Positions 53,760 through 62,768 of a stretch of DNA of 64,000 bases are shown one piece after another. A program made the translations under genes and the position numbers. Under the pieces are notes generated by a model. It was not told the DNA's origin. It searched no databases and saw only the letters and a program-made list of their open reading frames with translations. Each line of letters opens with the position of its first letter. The stretch's first letter is position 1. The DNA is from Methylotetracoccus oryzae. GTDB taxonomy: Bacteria > Pseudomonadota > Gammaproteobacteria > Methylococcales > Methylococcaceae. The stretch is taken from contig NZ_SRSH01000020.1 in NCBI RefSeq assembly GCF_006175985.1, positions 32,764-96,763 of the forward strand, given 5' to 3'.

Positions 53760-55002
53760 GGTCGTCTCCGTAAGCTTTATCAGTCGTCTCGGTATTCGGT
53801 GCATCGCGGGTTGTGAGCCTTTGGTGTGGTGACTCACTGCGGCGTTTGGTGACTGAAAGCTAGGTCAGGGGCGGAGCGGTCAGACGCTGCTGTGTCAGCG
53901 ACTGTGGTGAAGTGAGATGGGCCTCACAGAATTCGGGGAATCAGCGAGTTGACGCGTCAGGATGATCCGCTTTTCGGATTGAGCGGTGCGGGGGGGCCGG
54001 TCGGCTGCGCCAGCAGGAACGGCCTCGATGCGCGTCCTATTCTTCCGCTGGCGTGCGAGAGTGTTGGTGCACGGCAAGGGCTATCGCCGTCGGTCTTGCT
54101 CCGGTGTTGAGGGCTTGCGCATTCCTCCGGAACCTGCGATCGCCCGGGCTTTAAGCGAAACGGGCTGGCGGCGCCATGGCGCTATCGAACGCTAGGCAGG
54201 CAGAACGAACGACTGGCCGGACACCGATGCATCGAGCGAAAGCGTCGCGCGGCGAGTCGAGCATTGCACGTAGCAGGAGGTCGATGTTTCCGCCGCTGAT
54301 GGGCTTGGGTCGGTTGCGCAGACAGGTCAGGCACTAGGCACTGGTCCGCGCTGCGGTCGATGAGGGAGAGGCGGGGCAACCCCGCGGTGGTCTGCGGTTC
54401 TGGCGGGTTCGAGGATCTCGGCGTCTTGGTGAATCTCCTCGACGAGCGCCTGCCGGACCGCAGGGGACGGACCTTGATCTGCTGTGAGCGCAGCCTGCAG
54501 ATTGCCGGTGCCTAGTCGCTACGGATCGAGACGTGCCCGCCTCGCGTCATTAAACTGGACCGACCGTTTCGCTTCTGCAGGGGAGGTTTGCTGTCGTTCG
54601 GGAACGAACGGGACGGTGGCTGATCGTCGTCCTTCCTTCGGGCGCTCATCTGCCTAGGGTCGAGCGGGCGTAGGGCAGGCTGGCTGCCAATGAGCCTACC
54701 TGAACCGGCCTGGGATGCTGACTACCCGGCGGCGCACTGCATCAACCGTCGGAAGCGGAGTTCTCCACAGCACTACTGCCGACCAAACCGGCCCTGCATT
54801 CCACCCTCGGTTTTATGGCCGTCGAGAGCTCTGCCAGGACGATTTCAATGATCGGTTGATTTGAGAAAGGCCGTTGTAGTCGGAGTAGAGCCATCTGATC
54901 GGGCGCTTCGCAACTCGTGTCGGCCTCGATAGCGAGCCCCACGCCAAAAAGGCCTTCGCGGCTGAGTCCCTGCGCTGTCGCCCGCTACCGTAGGTAGCGA
55001 CA
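53760..55002. other. 1.2 kb region without a recognisable gene
   Basis: This stretch lies between the beta-helix gene and hypB. The open frames inside are short, start without ribosome sites and have no recognisable sequence. Near hypB (54983-54999) a 7-bp stem CGCTACC/GGTAGCG with a GTA loop follows the hypB stop by a few bases; it lacks a T-run but may end the hydrogenase operon. A small palindrome, CGTTCG-GGAA-CGAACG, occurs near 54596-54611. The rest may hold the beta-helix gene promoter or decayed coding sequence. Confidence 0.5.
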
Positions 55003-55839
55003 TTATCCAGAAGCGGCGGTGAGGGCCAGTGCAGCGAGGCCCGAGTCCAGCCACGCCAGCCAGTCATCGAACCCCTGGCCTGTCTCCGCTGAGACCTGAA
55101 ATACAGCGAGCGTTGGATTGACCCGGAGCGCATTGGCCACGGCCAGTTCGACGTCGAAGCGGACATAGGGCAGCAGATCGCACTTGTTGAGCAGCATCAC
55201 ATCGGCAGCCAGGAACATGTCCGGGTATTTCAGCGGCTTGTCCTCGCCCTCGGTGACCGACAGAATCGCGACCTTGTGCGCCTCGCCCAGGTCGAAAGCA
55301 GCCGGACAGACCAGATTCCCGACGTTCTCGATGAACAAAAAGCCTTGTTGCGGGAGTTTCATCTCGCGCAGGGCTGCGCCGACCATGTGGGCATCCAGGT
55401 GACAGCCCTTGCCGGTGTTGATCTGCAGGGCCGGCACGCCGGTTGCCCTAATGCGCTCGGCATCGTTGGCGGTTTGCTGGTCGCCCTCGATGACGGTGAC
55501 CGGGCAACGGCTGCGCAAGGCCTCGATCGTCCGCACTAGCAGCGTCGTCTTCCCGGAGCCGGGGCTGGAGACCAGATTCAGAGCGAAGATCCTCCGCTCG
55601 CGCAACAGTGCGCGATTCTGTTCCGCATAGCCGTCGTTCTTGGCGAGGATGTTCTGTTCGATCGCGACCATGCGCGCCTGAGACAGGCCTGGGGCGTGGG
55701 CGCCCGCTGGCCCGCGCCCGAAATGCAGGCTGTTTGACGCTGGTGCCGTGACGGGAACGAAGCGCGTTGCCTCGCCCTGTTGCAGCGTTTTGCCCTCGAG
55801 TCGCGCTTCCCCATGAGCGCATCCGCACGTGCTACACAC
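55003..55839 (-). CDS. hypB: Hydrogenase nickel incorporation GTPase HypB
   Basis: This 278-residue SIMIBI GTPase drives nickel delivery to the hydrogenase large subunit with HypA. The N-terminus [10 protein letters not shown] carries the high-affinity CxxCGC nickel-binding motif; the long histidine-rich stretch of some HypBs is absent. The GTPase region has [13 protein letters not shown] (P-loop), [24 protein letters not shown] with the metal-binding Cys-His pair, [17 protein letters not shown] and [10 protein letters not shown]. It is the last gene of the operon, 11 bases after hypA. The hypD, hypE and hypF partners are not in the window. Confidence 0.96.
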   Translation of the reverse strand: MCSTCGCAHGEARLEGKTLQQGEATRFVPVTAPASNSLHFGRGPAGAHAPGLSQARMVAIEQNILAKNDGYAEQNRALLRERRIFALNLVSSPGSGKTTLLVRTIEALRSRCPVTVIEGDQQTANDAERIRATGVPALQINTGKGCHLDAHMVGAALREMKLPQQGFLFIENVGNLVCPAAFDLGEAHKVAILSVTEGEDKPLKYPDMFLAADVMLLNKCDLLPYVRFDVELAVANALRVNPTLAVFQVSAETGQGFDDWLAWLDSGLAALALTAASG

Positions 55840-55850
55840 ACTCCACCTCG

Positions 55851-56192
55851 TTATGTCACTGCCAGTTCCTTGACCCGCATCTCGGTGCCACCGGTCGCCT
55901 GCACCTTATGACTGCCGCACTGCGGGCAGGGTCCGAACAAGGCGCCCAGCGTCACGGGTTCGCAGCAGTCCATGCACCACCCAGACCCTTCGACGTCGAT
56001 GATCTCCAGGCGAGAACCTTCGGCGATCGTGCCGGCGACGACGGCATCGAAGCAAAATCGCAGCGCATCCGGCTCGACCGCGGCCAGCCGCCCAATCTCC
56101 AGCCACACCGCCGTGACCTTGGCGAAGCCCTCGCTGTGGGCTGCCTCCTCGATCAGCTGCACGATGCCTTCGGCCAGGGACATTTCATGCAT
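55851..56192 (-). CDS. hypA: Hydrogenase nickel incorporation protein HypA
   Basis: This 113-residue metallochaperone works with Hyp[17 protein letters not shown] at the N-terminus contains the nickel-binding Met1-His2-Glu3. The zinc domain has CMDC and CPQC pairs about 25 residues apart. Length is normal. The gene starts 66 bases after the hupK stop, a larger gap than between most genes here. It probably belongs to the same transcript. Confidence 0.95.
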   Translation of the reverse strand: MHEMSLAEGIVQLIEEAAHSEGFAKVTAVWLEIGRLAAVEPDALRFCFDAVVAGTIAEGSRLEIIDVEGSGWCMDCCEPVTLGALFGPCPQCGSHKVQATGGTEMRVKELAVT

Positions 56193-56258
56193 GGGCCGGC
56201 TTCCGGTGCTGCGCCTGGGCCGACTGGACCCTTAATTCCCCGGGCGGCAGCAGTGCAG

Positions 56259-57305
56259 TCATGCCGAGCGTACCTCAACCGTGAAGGGTACGCACGGGTC
56301 CAGGGCCAAGGCCAGCAGTCGCGCATGCCGCTCGATTGCGGCGGGATCAGGCGCTTCCAGACCCGTCAACCCGGCCGCGAACGCACCGGCCGGATGAAAG
56401 TTCCATTCGGTCGGGGCCACGATCCGATAATCCTCGATCCGGCGGCGTTCCAGCCGAACCCAGTGCATCAGCAGGCCGCGGGCAGTCTCGACTACCGCGA
56501 AGCCGGAACCAAACGCGGGCGAATGGCTGTCGCACCGCAGAAATGGCGAAGCCTCTCCGGAGGCTTCCAGGGCCAGGTGGGCCAAATCGGCCATGCGCGC
56601 ATTCATCCGCGCCACCAGCGGTGAGCGACTGCGCGCGACCGGCGGCAAAGCGTGCCAGCGTGCATAGGCGCCGGTCTCGGCGGGTCGCCCCTGCCAGGTC
56701 GGATGATAAGCGTCCTCGGCGGTCGGTATCGCGGCGCAATACTGTCGAGCGCTCATGTCCGTCGGCAGAAAACTGAATTCCTCCGGTGGAACGGACGCCG
56801 CTTCGCAAGGCGGCAGCCGCTCACGGTAAATCGCCGGCAGGCCGCTTTGCCCATTCGACGATAGCCATGCCGCTGTATCCATGCCGAGTAGCCGGTCTTC
56901 GCAGAAGCGCTTTAGGTCGGATCCGACCGTGCTCCAGTCCCGTCGTTCGGCGACGTCGCCGAGCTGGCGATGCCACGCCGAATACGTAGCCAGGTCCGGC
57001 TCGCAGCCCAGGGCTTTGGGCCAGTCGAGCAGCAAACGCCACAGATGCTCGCGAGCCGCCTCCGCGCCGACTGCGATGTCTTCGGTCACCGCCGAAAGTC
57101 CTTCCGCGCTTGCCAAGGCGGCCGCGGCTGCGGTGCCCTGAGCGTGGCGGCAGATACTGAACAGCAGCGGCACCAAGACCAGCGCTTCGGCCGGCGAGCG
57201 GTGGCGCAGCAGCTGCGCTGCTTCCGGCCGGGAGTTCGTGATGTCGGCGCCGGTGACCTGGGTTCCATTCCAGCTGACCTGCAACTGCACCGAGCCGGGA
57301 TTCAT
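56259..57305 (-). CDS. hupK: HupK/HoxV-type hydrogenase maturation protein
   Basis: This 348-residue protein is a degenerate relative of the hydrogenase large subunit and is thought to act as a scaffold for the Fe(CN)2CO group before transfer to the real subunit. Remnants of the two active-site motifs are visible: LFSICRHAQ near the N-terminus and ALDPCVPFTVEV at the end, each keeping one cysteine in place of CxxC. The middle part has the conserved EDYRIVAPTEWNFHPAGAF seen in large subunits. The ATG overlaps the hupJ stop (ATGA). HupK is typical of operons for oxygen-tolerant or aerobically made hydrogenases. Confidence 0.9.
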   Translation of the reverse strand: MNPGSVQLQVSWNGTQVTGADITNSRPEAAQLLRHRSPAEALVLVPLLFSICRHAQGTAAAAALASAEGLSAVTEDIAVGAEAAREHLWRLLLDWPKALGCEPDLATYSAWHRQLGDVAERRDWSTVGSDLKRFCEDRLLGMDTAAWLSSNGQSGLPAIYRERLPPCEAASVPPEEFSFLPTDMSARQYCAAIPTAEDAYHPTWQGRPAETGAYARWHALPPVARSRSPLVARMNARMADLAHLALEASGEASPFLRCDSHSPAFGSGFAVVETARGLLMHWVRLERRRIEDYRIVAPTEWNFHPAGAFAAGLTGLEAPDPAAIERHARLLALALDPCVPFTVEVRSA

Positions 57306-57760
57306 CCCGGCCGAACGAATTGCCCGCGCAGGAAGTCGCGGCGCGAGTGAACCGCAGCGCCGTCCTGGAACAGTGCGGCCATGACCGCCTGGGCGGTCGC
57401 TCGGGCGGCAGAATGATCGGTGAATTCAGATGGCGGTGAAAACAGGGAACAGCTTTGGTAGGCGCCCACTTCGGTGATCAGACCGCCGCGGAAGGCATAG
57501 CGCCCGGACGGAAACGTCCAGGTCTGGGTGCTGTCACCGGCCAATGTACGAAAGTCCGGGCACCGCGAGGGCAGCAGCAACAGGCTGATGGTCCAGGGGC
57601 TCACCAGCACGCCGACCCAAAGGCCTTCCCAGCGGCGGAATCCCACGGCCTCGACGCGCAGTCCGGGGTTGTTCAGCGGCAGACCGGCCATCGGCCCTGC
57701 GGCCAGCCGCCCGAAGGCCGCCTCCACGGCGGTGCTCGGATCGTCGGGTTCAGCGCTCAT
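57302..57760 (-). CDS. hupJ: HupJ/HoxT-type hydrogenase maturation protein
   Basis: This protein of about 152 residues belongs to the [NiFe]-hydrogenase assembly set. ATG 57760 (MSAEPDDPSTAVEAAFGRLAAGPMAGLPLNNPGL) fits the family length and overlaps the end of hupI by 11 bases. The conserved core reads VEAVGFRRWEGLWVGVLVSPWTISLLLLP and the C-terminus has AQAVMAALF. The biochemical role is unclear; in rhizobia and Ralstonia, hupJ/hoxT mutants lose hydrogenase activity in air. Confidence 0.88.
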   Translation of the reverse strand: MSAEPDDPSTAVEAAFGRLAAGPMAGLPLNNPGLRVEAVGFRRWEGLWVGVLVSPWTISLLLLPSRCPDFRTLAGDSTQTWTFPSGRYAFRGGLITEVGAYQSCSLFSPPSEFTDHSAARATAQAVMAALFQDGAAVHSRRDFLRGQFVRPG

Positions 57761-57959
57761 CCCGCACGACCAGGAATTTTTCCGGCGCGCCGTCGCATTG
57801 CGGGCAGCGCCAGTGATCGGGCAGATGAGAGAAGGGCGTGCCGGGTGGCACTTGGGTGGACGGGTCGCCCTCGGCCGGGTCGTAGACCCACCAGCAGACA
57901 CCGCATTCGAGGCGGGCGTTTTCCGCCACGTCCGGCCCTAACCCACAATTCTCGAACAC
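57750..57959 (-). CDS. hupI: Rubredoxin-like protein HupI/HoxR
   Basis: This 69-residue rubredoxin has the iron-binding pairs CGVCWWVYDPAEGD and CPQCDGAPEKF, with the spacer PPGTPFSHLPDHWR. HupI/HoxR rubredoxins support assembly of the oxygen-tolerant [4Fe-3S]-cluster hydrogenases in air. The start codon directly abuts the hupH stop, and the gene overlaps hupJ. Confidence 0.95.
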   Translation of the reverse strand: MFENCGLGPDVAENARLECGVCWWVYDPAEGDPSTQVPPGTPFSHLPDHWRCPQCDGAPEKFLVVRDER

Positions 57960-58799
57960 TCAGGTCTCCCGCATCGACAGGAGGCAGTCCGCGAGGCGCT
58001 CGATCGTATCGGCGATGTCTTCGGGGGCCGCCAGCGCCGATTCAGGCAGGTCGATGATCTCCAAGGTGTTCAACAACAGCTTTTCGGCGGCATTGAAGTA
58101 CTGCACCCACCAGACACCGTCGAGTTGGGTCGCCGTGATGCGGCAGTTGCCGTAGCCGCGCGACAGCAGGCTGACGCCACCGCGTCCGAGCGCCGCATCC
58201 AGGTACTCCAGATCCTCGGGGGTGACCGGCAGCAGCGTCAGATTGATGACATGGGAGCTGTCGTCGGCGCGATAGCGCGCCGCCCGGTCGACGACCTCGG
58301 CGAGCAGCGCCGGTCCATTCATCAGCCCGGTCGTGGGTGCCGGCGTATCGATCTGCATCCTGCCCGCGGCCGCTTTCCGCACCGCATCCGGCAGCGCACA
58401 GGCTTCCAGCCGTTCGCAGTTGGCAGCCCCATCCGCTGCAGGTTCGCGGACCCACCACAGGCCGGCGAACGCAGTCTCCTGGATTTCGCCATGGGGCGTC
58501 AATCGGCCGCTGACTTCTCCCTCGCCCAGCGTTTCATGCAGGACTCGCTGGCAGCCAGTTCCGAGGGCGCTTAGATCGAACCGGGGATGATCCGGGGCGC
58601 CGAATGACCAGGCCCGCAGTGCTGCTAGCAGTGCCTCGATCACATCGGCGGCCGCCTGTTCGTCCTCGGCATTGGCCGGGCTTCGCGACGGCATGCGGAA
58701 GACCGCCATATCGCCCGGGCTCTCGACGATGGCGGCTGCATCGTCCGGTTCCTGGGTGAAGGGCAACTCGGCGAGGACGGGAATGGCGAAAGTCTTCAT
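57960..58799 (-). CDS. hupH: HupH/HyaF-type hydrogenase maturation protein
   Basis: This 279-residue protein matches HupH/HyaF, needed for maturation of the iron-sulfur small subunit under oxygen. ATG 58799 starts MKTFAIPVLAELPFTQEP. The repeated family element LNxPxLxxEVxDR-like sequence (MNGPALLAEVVDRAARYRADDSSHVINLTLLPVTPEDLEYLDAALGRGGVSLLSRGYGNCRI) and TQLDGVWWVQYFNAAEKLLLNTLEI are present. It starts 15 bases after the hupG stop. In group 1d operons it is regularly paired with HupG. Confidence 0.93.
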   Translation of the reverse strand: MKTFAIPVLAELPFTQEPDDAAAIVESPGDMAVFRMPSRSPANAEDEQAAADVIEALLAALRAWSFGAPDHPRFDLSALGTGCQRVLHETLGEGEVSGRLTPHGEIQETAFAGLWWVREPAADGAANCERLEACALPDAVRKAAAGRMQIDTPAPTTGLMNGPALLAEVVDRAARYRADDSSHVINLTLLPVTPEDLEYLDAALGRGGVSLLSRGYGNCRITATQLDGVWWVQYFNAAEKLLLNTLEIIDLPESALAAPEDIADTIERLADCLLSMRET

Positions 58800-58813
58800 G
58801 CGATGCGGCCGGT

Positions 58814-59275
58814 TCAATGGCAGGCGGGCGATTCGTGGTCGGCGTGGACCGCCACGCCGATGCCGGGGGGGCGGCGAACGGGGCCGGACAGGATCGCGCG
58901 GACTTCGGAGACGAAGACCGACCAGTCCTGCATGCCCTCGATGACGCCCAGATAGCCGCCGTCGCGGAGAAACACCGCTGCCGGCCAGCGGGAAAAGCCG
59001 TAGCGCCCACGGAGCGTTCGCCCGGTTTCCGGCGTCACGACGCCGGCTCGGCAGGGGTGCCCCAGGTCTTTCAACACTTCGGGCAACACGACACCCACGT
59101 CCCAACTCTCCGGAACGCTGGCCGGGTCTTCGACAAAGAGCAGCACGCAGGCGCCGGGCGCATCGGCGAAGGCGGCCACGCCGGCCTCATCGAGCAGCGA
59201 GAAGCCGTCGCCCGCGGTCAGCTTGTCCAACAAACGCCCCAGACGGTCGATGGGTGCCGCCACGAGGCCGGTCAT
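58814..59275 (-). CDS. hupG: HupG/HyaE-type thioredoxin-fold chaperone
   Basis: This 153-residue protein belongs to the HyaE/HupG family, a thioredoxin fold lacking the CxxC redox site. It binds the Tat signal of the hydrogenase small subunit and holds it until maturation is complete. Conserved blocks are VLLFVEDPASVPESWDVGVVLPEVLKDL and GRYGFSRWPAAVFLRDGGYLGVIEGMQDWSVF. ATG 59275 overlaps the hypC stop (ATGA). Confidence 0.92.
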   Translation of the reverse strand: MTGLVAAPIDRLGRLLDKLTAGDGFSLLDEAGVAAFADAPGACVLLFVEDPASVPESWDVGVVLPEVLKDLGHPCRAGVVTPETGRTLRGRYGFSRWPAAVFLRDGGYLGVIEGMQDWSVFVSEVRAILSGPVRRPPGIGVAVHADHESPACH

Positions 59276-59574
59276 GGCGCCACCTTCAGAAAATCCGGCA
59301 ACTGGGGTTCCCGGTCGATCAAATCCGCAAAGTAGGTGGAAACATCGTCGGTCCCTGCCAGCACAGCCGCCAGCGCATCGAGCGCGGCGGAACTTTGCGC
59401 CGCTTCCTCGGCGGTCATCACCGAGCGCGCGGCGTCGAGAAAGGTCATCAACCAGGTTCCCGGCTGAACGTCGCCGACCAGGCACAGATCGATCTGCTGG
59501 TCGCCGTCGCGGCCCCGGCACCGGGCCCAACGGCCTTCGACCGCCAAAACCTGCATCGGCACGCCTAGACACAT
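59272..59574 (-). CDS. hypC: HypC/HupF-family hydrogenase chaperone
   Basis: This 100-residue protein begins MCLGVPMQVLAV; the N-terminal Cys2 and the following motif define HypC chaperones, which carry the Fe(CN)2CO unit to the large subunit. The length and the position inside the operon fit HupF, a HypC paralog with a C-terminal extension (SAALDALAAVLAGTDDVSTYFADLI) that protects hydrogenase assembly in oxygen. The start overlaps the end of hyaD by ten bases, and the stop overlaps hupG. Confidence 0.92.
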   Translation of the reverse strand: MCLGVPMQVLAVEGRWARCRGRDGDQQIDLCLVGDVQPGTWLMTFLDAARSVMTAEEAAQSSAALDALAAVLAGTDDVSTYFADLIDREPQLPDFLKVAP

Positions 59575-60194
59575 GGGTCGTCCCCGAACAGGATCCGTCC
59601 GTCGCCGTGCCGGCAGGCCGCCTGCTCCGACGGCCGGCCCGCTTCGTATCGATCGAGTTCGAGCGCTGTCGTATTCAGCGACGCGGCGTCGGACGGATCG
59701 CGCGGCGCCAGTTCCATGCCCCAGTCCCGCAACCGTGCGACGGCCAACTCGATGGCGGCGTCCAGTTTGTCGCGCACCGCGGGGCGCAGGCTGCCGCCAT
59801 AGTCGTCCAGTTCGACCGGCTGCACGCCGATCAACAACAGCGATTCCGGCAAGCGCCCGGTCAGCATTGCGGCGGACAGCACTTCCTGAAATCCGGTCTG
59901 ATGTAGGCTCATCTTCTTGGCGCCCATGTAGCGGGGCACGGCGTCGTCTTCGACTGCCAGCAGCGTGCCGGGCGCCAGACCGAAGTCCACCGCGTCGAAT
60001 ACGACAAGCCGCCGCGCCGCCTGCACATAGGGCAGCAGATAGAGGCCCTGAGTGCCACCGTCCATGGCCGTGACGCCGTCCGGCAGCTGGTAGCGACGAA
60101 CCAGGGTCTCGACGCAGCGCACGCCGAAACCTTCGTCGGCCCAGAGCAGATTGCCGATGCCTAGGATCAGTGCAGCATTTGACGCGTCACTCAT
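59565..60194 (-). CDS. hyaD: Hydrogenase maturation endopeptidase HyaD/HupD
   Basis: This 209-residue protease removes the C-terminal peptide of HyaB after nickel insertion. ATG 60194 gives MSDASNAALILGIGNLLWADEGFGVRCVETL, where the nickel-sensing Glu and the GIGN motif are clear. MDGGTQGLYLLPYVQAARRLVVFDAVDFGLAPGTL and SLHQTGFQEVL follow. The C-terminal 35 residues are an extension with no motif. The gap to hyaC is about 87 bases. Confidence 0.94.
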   Translation of the reverse strand: MSDASNAALILGIGNLLWADEGFGVRCVETLVRRYQLPDGVTAMDGGTQGLYLLPYVQAARRLVVFDAVDFGLAPGTLLAVEDDAVPRYMGAKKMSLHQTGFQEVLSAAMLTGRLPESLLLIGVQPVELDDYGGSLRPAVRDKLDAAIELAVARLRDWGMELAPRDPSDAASLNTTALELDRYEAGRPSEQAACRHGDGRILFGDDPCV

Positions 60195-60281
60195 TGGCTG
60201 CCCTGTCCGGTGCTTCGCGGTATGGCAGGGCATCGCGCTGGCTGGTCCAGAAACGGGGGGCGCGCGCCGACTGGCTCCCAC

Positions 60282-60962
60282 TCACTTGAAGCTTCTCCAC
60301 CCGGTCACGATCGTCTTCAGCAGGCTCTGCCGGGACATCATGTCTTCGCGGACGGCTGCATAGACGTGAATGATGATGAACCAGACGATGACCCAGGCCA
60401 CCAGATGGTGCCAGGTGTGCACGTCCTGGCTCTGCCCGAACCAGGGGATGACCCAGCCGAACAGCCTGTCCTGCCATGAGCCCTGACCTGCGCCTTCGGA
60501 GTACAGCGCAAAGCCCGTGACGATCATGAACAGGCTGCCAGGCACGAACAGCAGGAACATCGCGGTCTGGGCCAGGGGGTTATGTCCCGCATGTTGCCGG
60601 GGGTGTTGCTCCAGGAACAGATACCAGCGGATCTCATGCAGCAATCCGCCCCACCAGGCGCGGTTGGCGACTGGCAGCACGAACAGCTCCCGCGCATAGG
60701 GGTTGCCCGCGAAAGCCCAGTACACCCGCCCGAGGAACGCGGCAGCGAACACGTAGGCGGCGGCGAAATGGGCAAAGCGGATATAGCCCATCAGGAAGTT
60801 GGTGCTGGCTTCGCCCTCGGTCGTGGCCAGCGGGTGAGCGATCAGATAGCCGGTCACCGCCAGCACGACGATGCTGAGGGCATTGACGGTGTGCCACAGC
60901 CGTACCGGCAATTCGTAGACATAGACCGGCGAGCCGGTGTCGAGCGGAGCGTGAACAGCCAT
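60282..60962 (-). CDS. hyaC: Ni/Fe-hydrogenase b-type cytochrome HyaC
   Basis: This membrane cytochrome b of 226 residues passes electrons from the hydrogenase to the quinone pool. There are four membrane helices with heme-ligand histidines at RLWHTVNALSI, RFAHFAAAY, TWHHLVAWVIVWFIIIHVYAA, and the family block NPYARELFVLPVANRAWWGGLLHEIRWYLFLEQHPRQHAGHNPLAQ. ATG 60962 lies 13 bases after the hyaB stop. Confidence 0.95.
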   Translation of the reverse strand: MAVHAPLDTGSPVYVYELPVRLWHTVNALSIVVLAVTGYLIAHPLATTEGEASTNFLMGYIRFAHFAAAYVFAAAFLGRVYWAFAGNPYARELFVLPVANRAWWGGLLHEIRWYLFLEQHPRQHAGHNPLAQTAMFLLFVPGSLFMIVTGFALYSEGAGQGSWQDRLFGWVIPWFGQSQDVHTWHHLVAWVIVWFIIIHVYAAVREDMMSRQSLLKTIVTGWRSFK

Positions 60963-60975
60963 GTGCGTGGTCTCC

Positions 60976-62766
60976 TCAGCGAACCTTGACACTCGTCATT
61001 TCCTGCCCGTCGGGCGACATGACATGCGTCGAACAGGCCAGGCATGGGTCGAAGCTGTGGATCGTGCGCAGGATTTCGAGCGGCTCGTCCGCCTTCGCCA
61101 ACGGCGTGTTCATCAGCGAGGCCTCGTAGGCGCCGATCTGTCCCTGCGGGTCGCGCGGGCTGCCGTTCCAGGTCGTGGGCACGATGCACTGGTAGTTCTC
61201 GATGCGGCCGTCGGCAATGTGTACCCAATGGCCCAGCGCGCCGCGCGGCGCTTCGGTGAAGCCGACGCCCTTGGCCTTGGCCGGCCAACTCGACGGCTCC
61301 CATTTCTGGACGTTGGCCGTTGCCAGGTCGCCAGCCTTGATGTTGGAGATCAGCTTGTCGAAGAAGTACCGCATCTTGTGAGCCGCCCATTCGCATTCCA
61401 GCGCGCGGGCTCCGGTGCGTCCCAACGTCGAGAACAAGGCCGGCAGCGGTAAGCCCAGATCCTGGAGGAGCTTGTCGACCGGTTCCTTGAACTCCGGATT
61501 GCCCTTGGCATAGCCGACCACCCAGCGGGCGAGCGGGCCCACTTCCATGGCGTGGCCCTTCCAGCGCGGTGCCTTGATCCAAGAATACTTCGCGGATTCG
61601 TCCAGCGCCTCGATGTTGGTCTTGGTGCCCTTGAAGTTGGGTCCGAGTTCGAAATTCGGTTCGGTAATGCCGTCAAACGGATGCAGGCCTTTCTGCTCGT
61701 CCGGATAGCGGTACCAGGAATGCGTGACGAATTCCTGGATCTCGTTCGGATCGCGCAGGTCGACGGGGTGCACGGTGCCCAGGTCGCCCCCCACGATCGC
61801 GCCCTGCGGCAGCAGCAGGTTCCCGGCCGAGTAGTCGTTGGCCTTCTCAGGAATGTCGCCATAGGCCAGCACGCATGACGAGGACAGTCCCCCACCGTAC
61901 TGCCAGTCCTTGTAGAACGACGCGATGGCCCGGACGTCGGGTAGATAAACCTGCTCGACGAATTCGATGGAGCGGTCGATGATGCTGGAAACGAGGTTCA
62001 GGCGCTCCATGTTGATCGCGCCAACGGCGCCGACCCCATCCAGATTGATCGCGCAAGGCATGCCGCCGACCAGCCAGTTCGGGTGCGGATTCTTGCCGCC
62101 GAACACGGTATGGATCTTGACGATTTCCTTCTGGAAATCCAGCGCCTCGAGGTAGTGGGCGACGGCCATCAGATTGGCTTCGGCCGGCAGCTTGTAGGCT
62201 GGACTGCCCCAATAGCCGTTCCGGAACGGACCCAGCTGACCCGATTCGACAAATTTCTTGAGTCGGCTTTGGAGGTCGCGGAAGTAGCCCGGCGAGGACA
62301 ACGGCCAGGCACTGATGCTCTGCGCCAGTTCCGAGGTCTTCTTCGGGTCGGCCGACAAGGCGCTGACGACGTCGACCCAGTCCAGCGCGTGCAAATGGTA
62401 GAAGTGCACGAGGTGGTCATGCACCTGCAGGCACAACTGCATCAGGTTGCGGATGCTGTTGGCGTTTTCCGGAATGCGGATGCCGAGCGCATCCTCCACG
62501 GCGCGGACGCTGGTCAGCGCGTGGGTGCCGGTGCAGACACCGCAGATCCGCTCGGTGAAGGCCCAGGCATCGCGCGGGTCGCGGTGCTTGAGGATGACCT
62601 CCAGACCGCGCCACATCGTGCCGGTCGACACCGCATTGCGGATGACGTTGTGGTCGTCGAGATTGACCTCAAGCCGCAGATGGCCCTCGATGCGGCAGAC
62701 CGGATCGACGACGACCCGCTTGCCGCTGTTGTCGAGCTTGAAGCCCTGGGTTTCATATGCAGCCAT
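60976..62766 (-). CDS. hyaB: [NiFe]-hydrogenase large subunit HyaB
   Basis: This 596-residue catalytic subunit splits H2 at a Ni-Fe(CN)2CO centre. The four metal-binding cysteines are in [11 protein letters not shown] (Cys75, Cys78) and DPCLACSTH (Cys575, Cys578). Fifteen residues follow the terminal His581 and are expected to be removed by HyaD after nickel insertion. Sequence style ([31 protein letters not shown]) fits the group 1 membrane-bound uptake enzymes. The start is two bases after the hyaA stop, so translation is tightly coupled. Confidence 0.97.
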   Translation of the reverse strand: MAAYETQGFKLDNSGKRVVVDPVCRIEGHLRLEVNLDDHNVIRNAVSTGTMWRGLEVILKHRDPRDAWAFTERICGVCTGTHALTSVRAVEDALGIRIPENANSIRNLMQLCLQVHDHLVHFYHLHALDWVDVVSALSADPKKTSELAQSISAWPLSSPGYFRDLQSRLKKFVESGQLGPFRNGYWGSPAYKLPAEANLMAVAHYLEALDFQKEIVKIHTVFGGKNPHPNWLVGGMPCAINLDGVGAVGAINMERLNLVSSIIDRSIEFVEQVYLPDVRAIASFYKDWQYGGGLSSSCVLAYGDIPEKANDYSAGNLLLPQGAIVGGDLGTVHPVDLRDPNEIQEFVTHSWYRYPDEQKGLHPFDGITEPNFELGPNFKGTKTNIEALDESAKYSWIKAPRWKGHAMEVGPLARWVVGYAKGNPEFKEPVDKLLQDLGLPLPALFSTLGRTGARALECEWAAHKMRYFFDKLISNIKAGDLATANVQKWEPSSWPAKAKGVGFTEAPRGALGHWVHIADGRIENYQCIVPTTWNGSPRDPQGQIGAYEASLMNTPLAKADEPLEILRTIHSFDPCLACSTHVMSPDGQEMTSVKVR

Positions 62767-62768
62767 GA

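Noticed and set aside
54813..55166. Minus-strand open frame overlapping the end of hypB
   Set aside because: It overlaps the 3' part of hypB in another frame and has no recognisable product.
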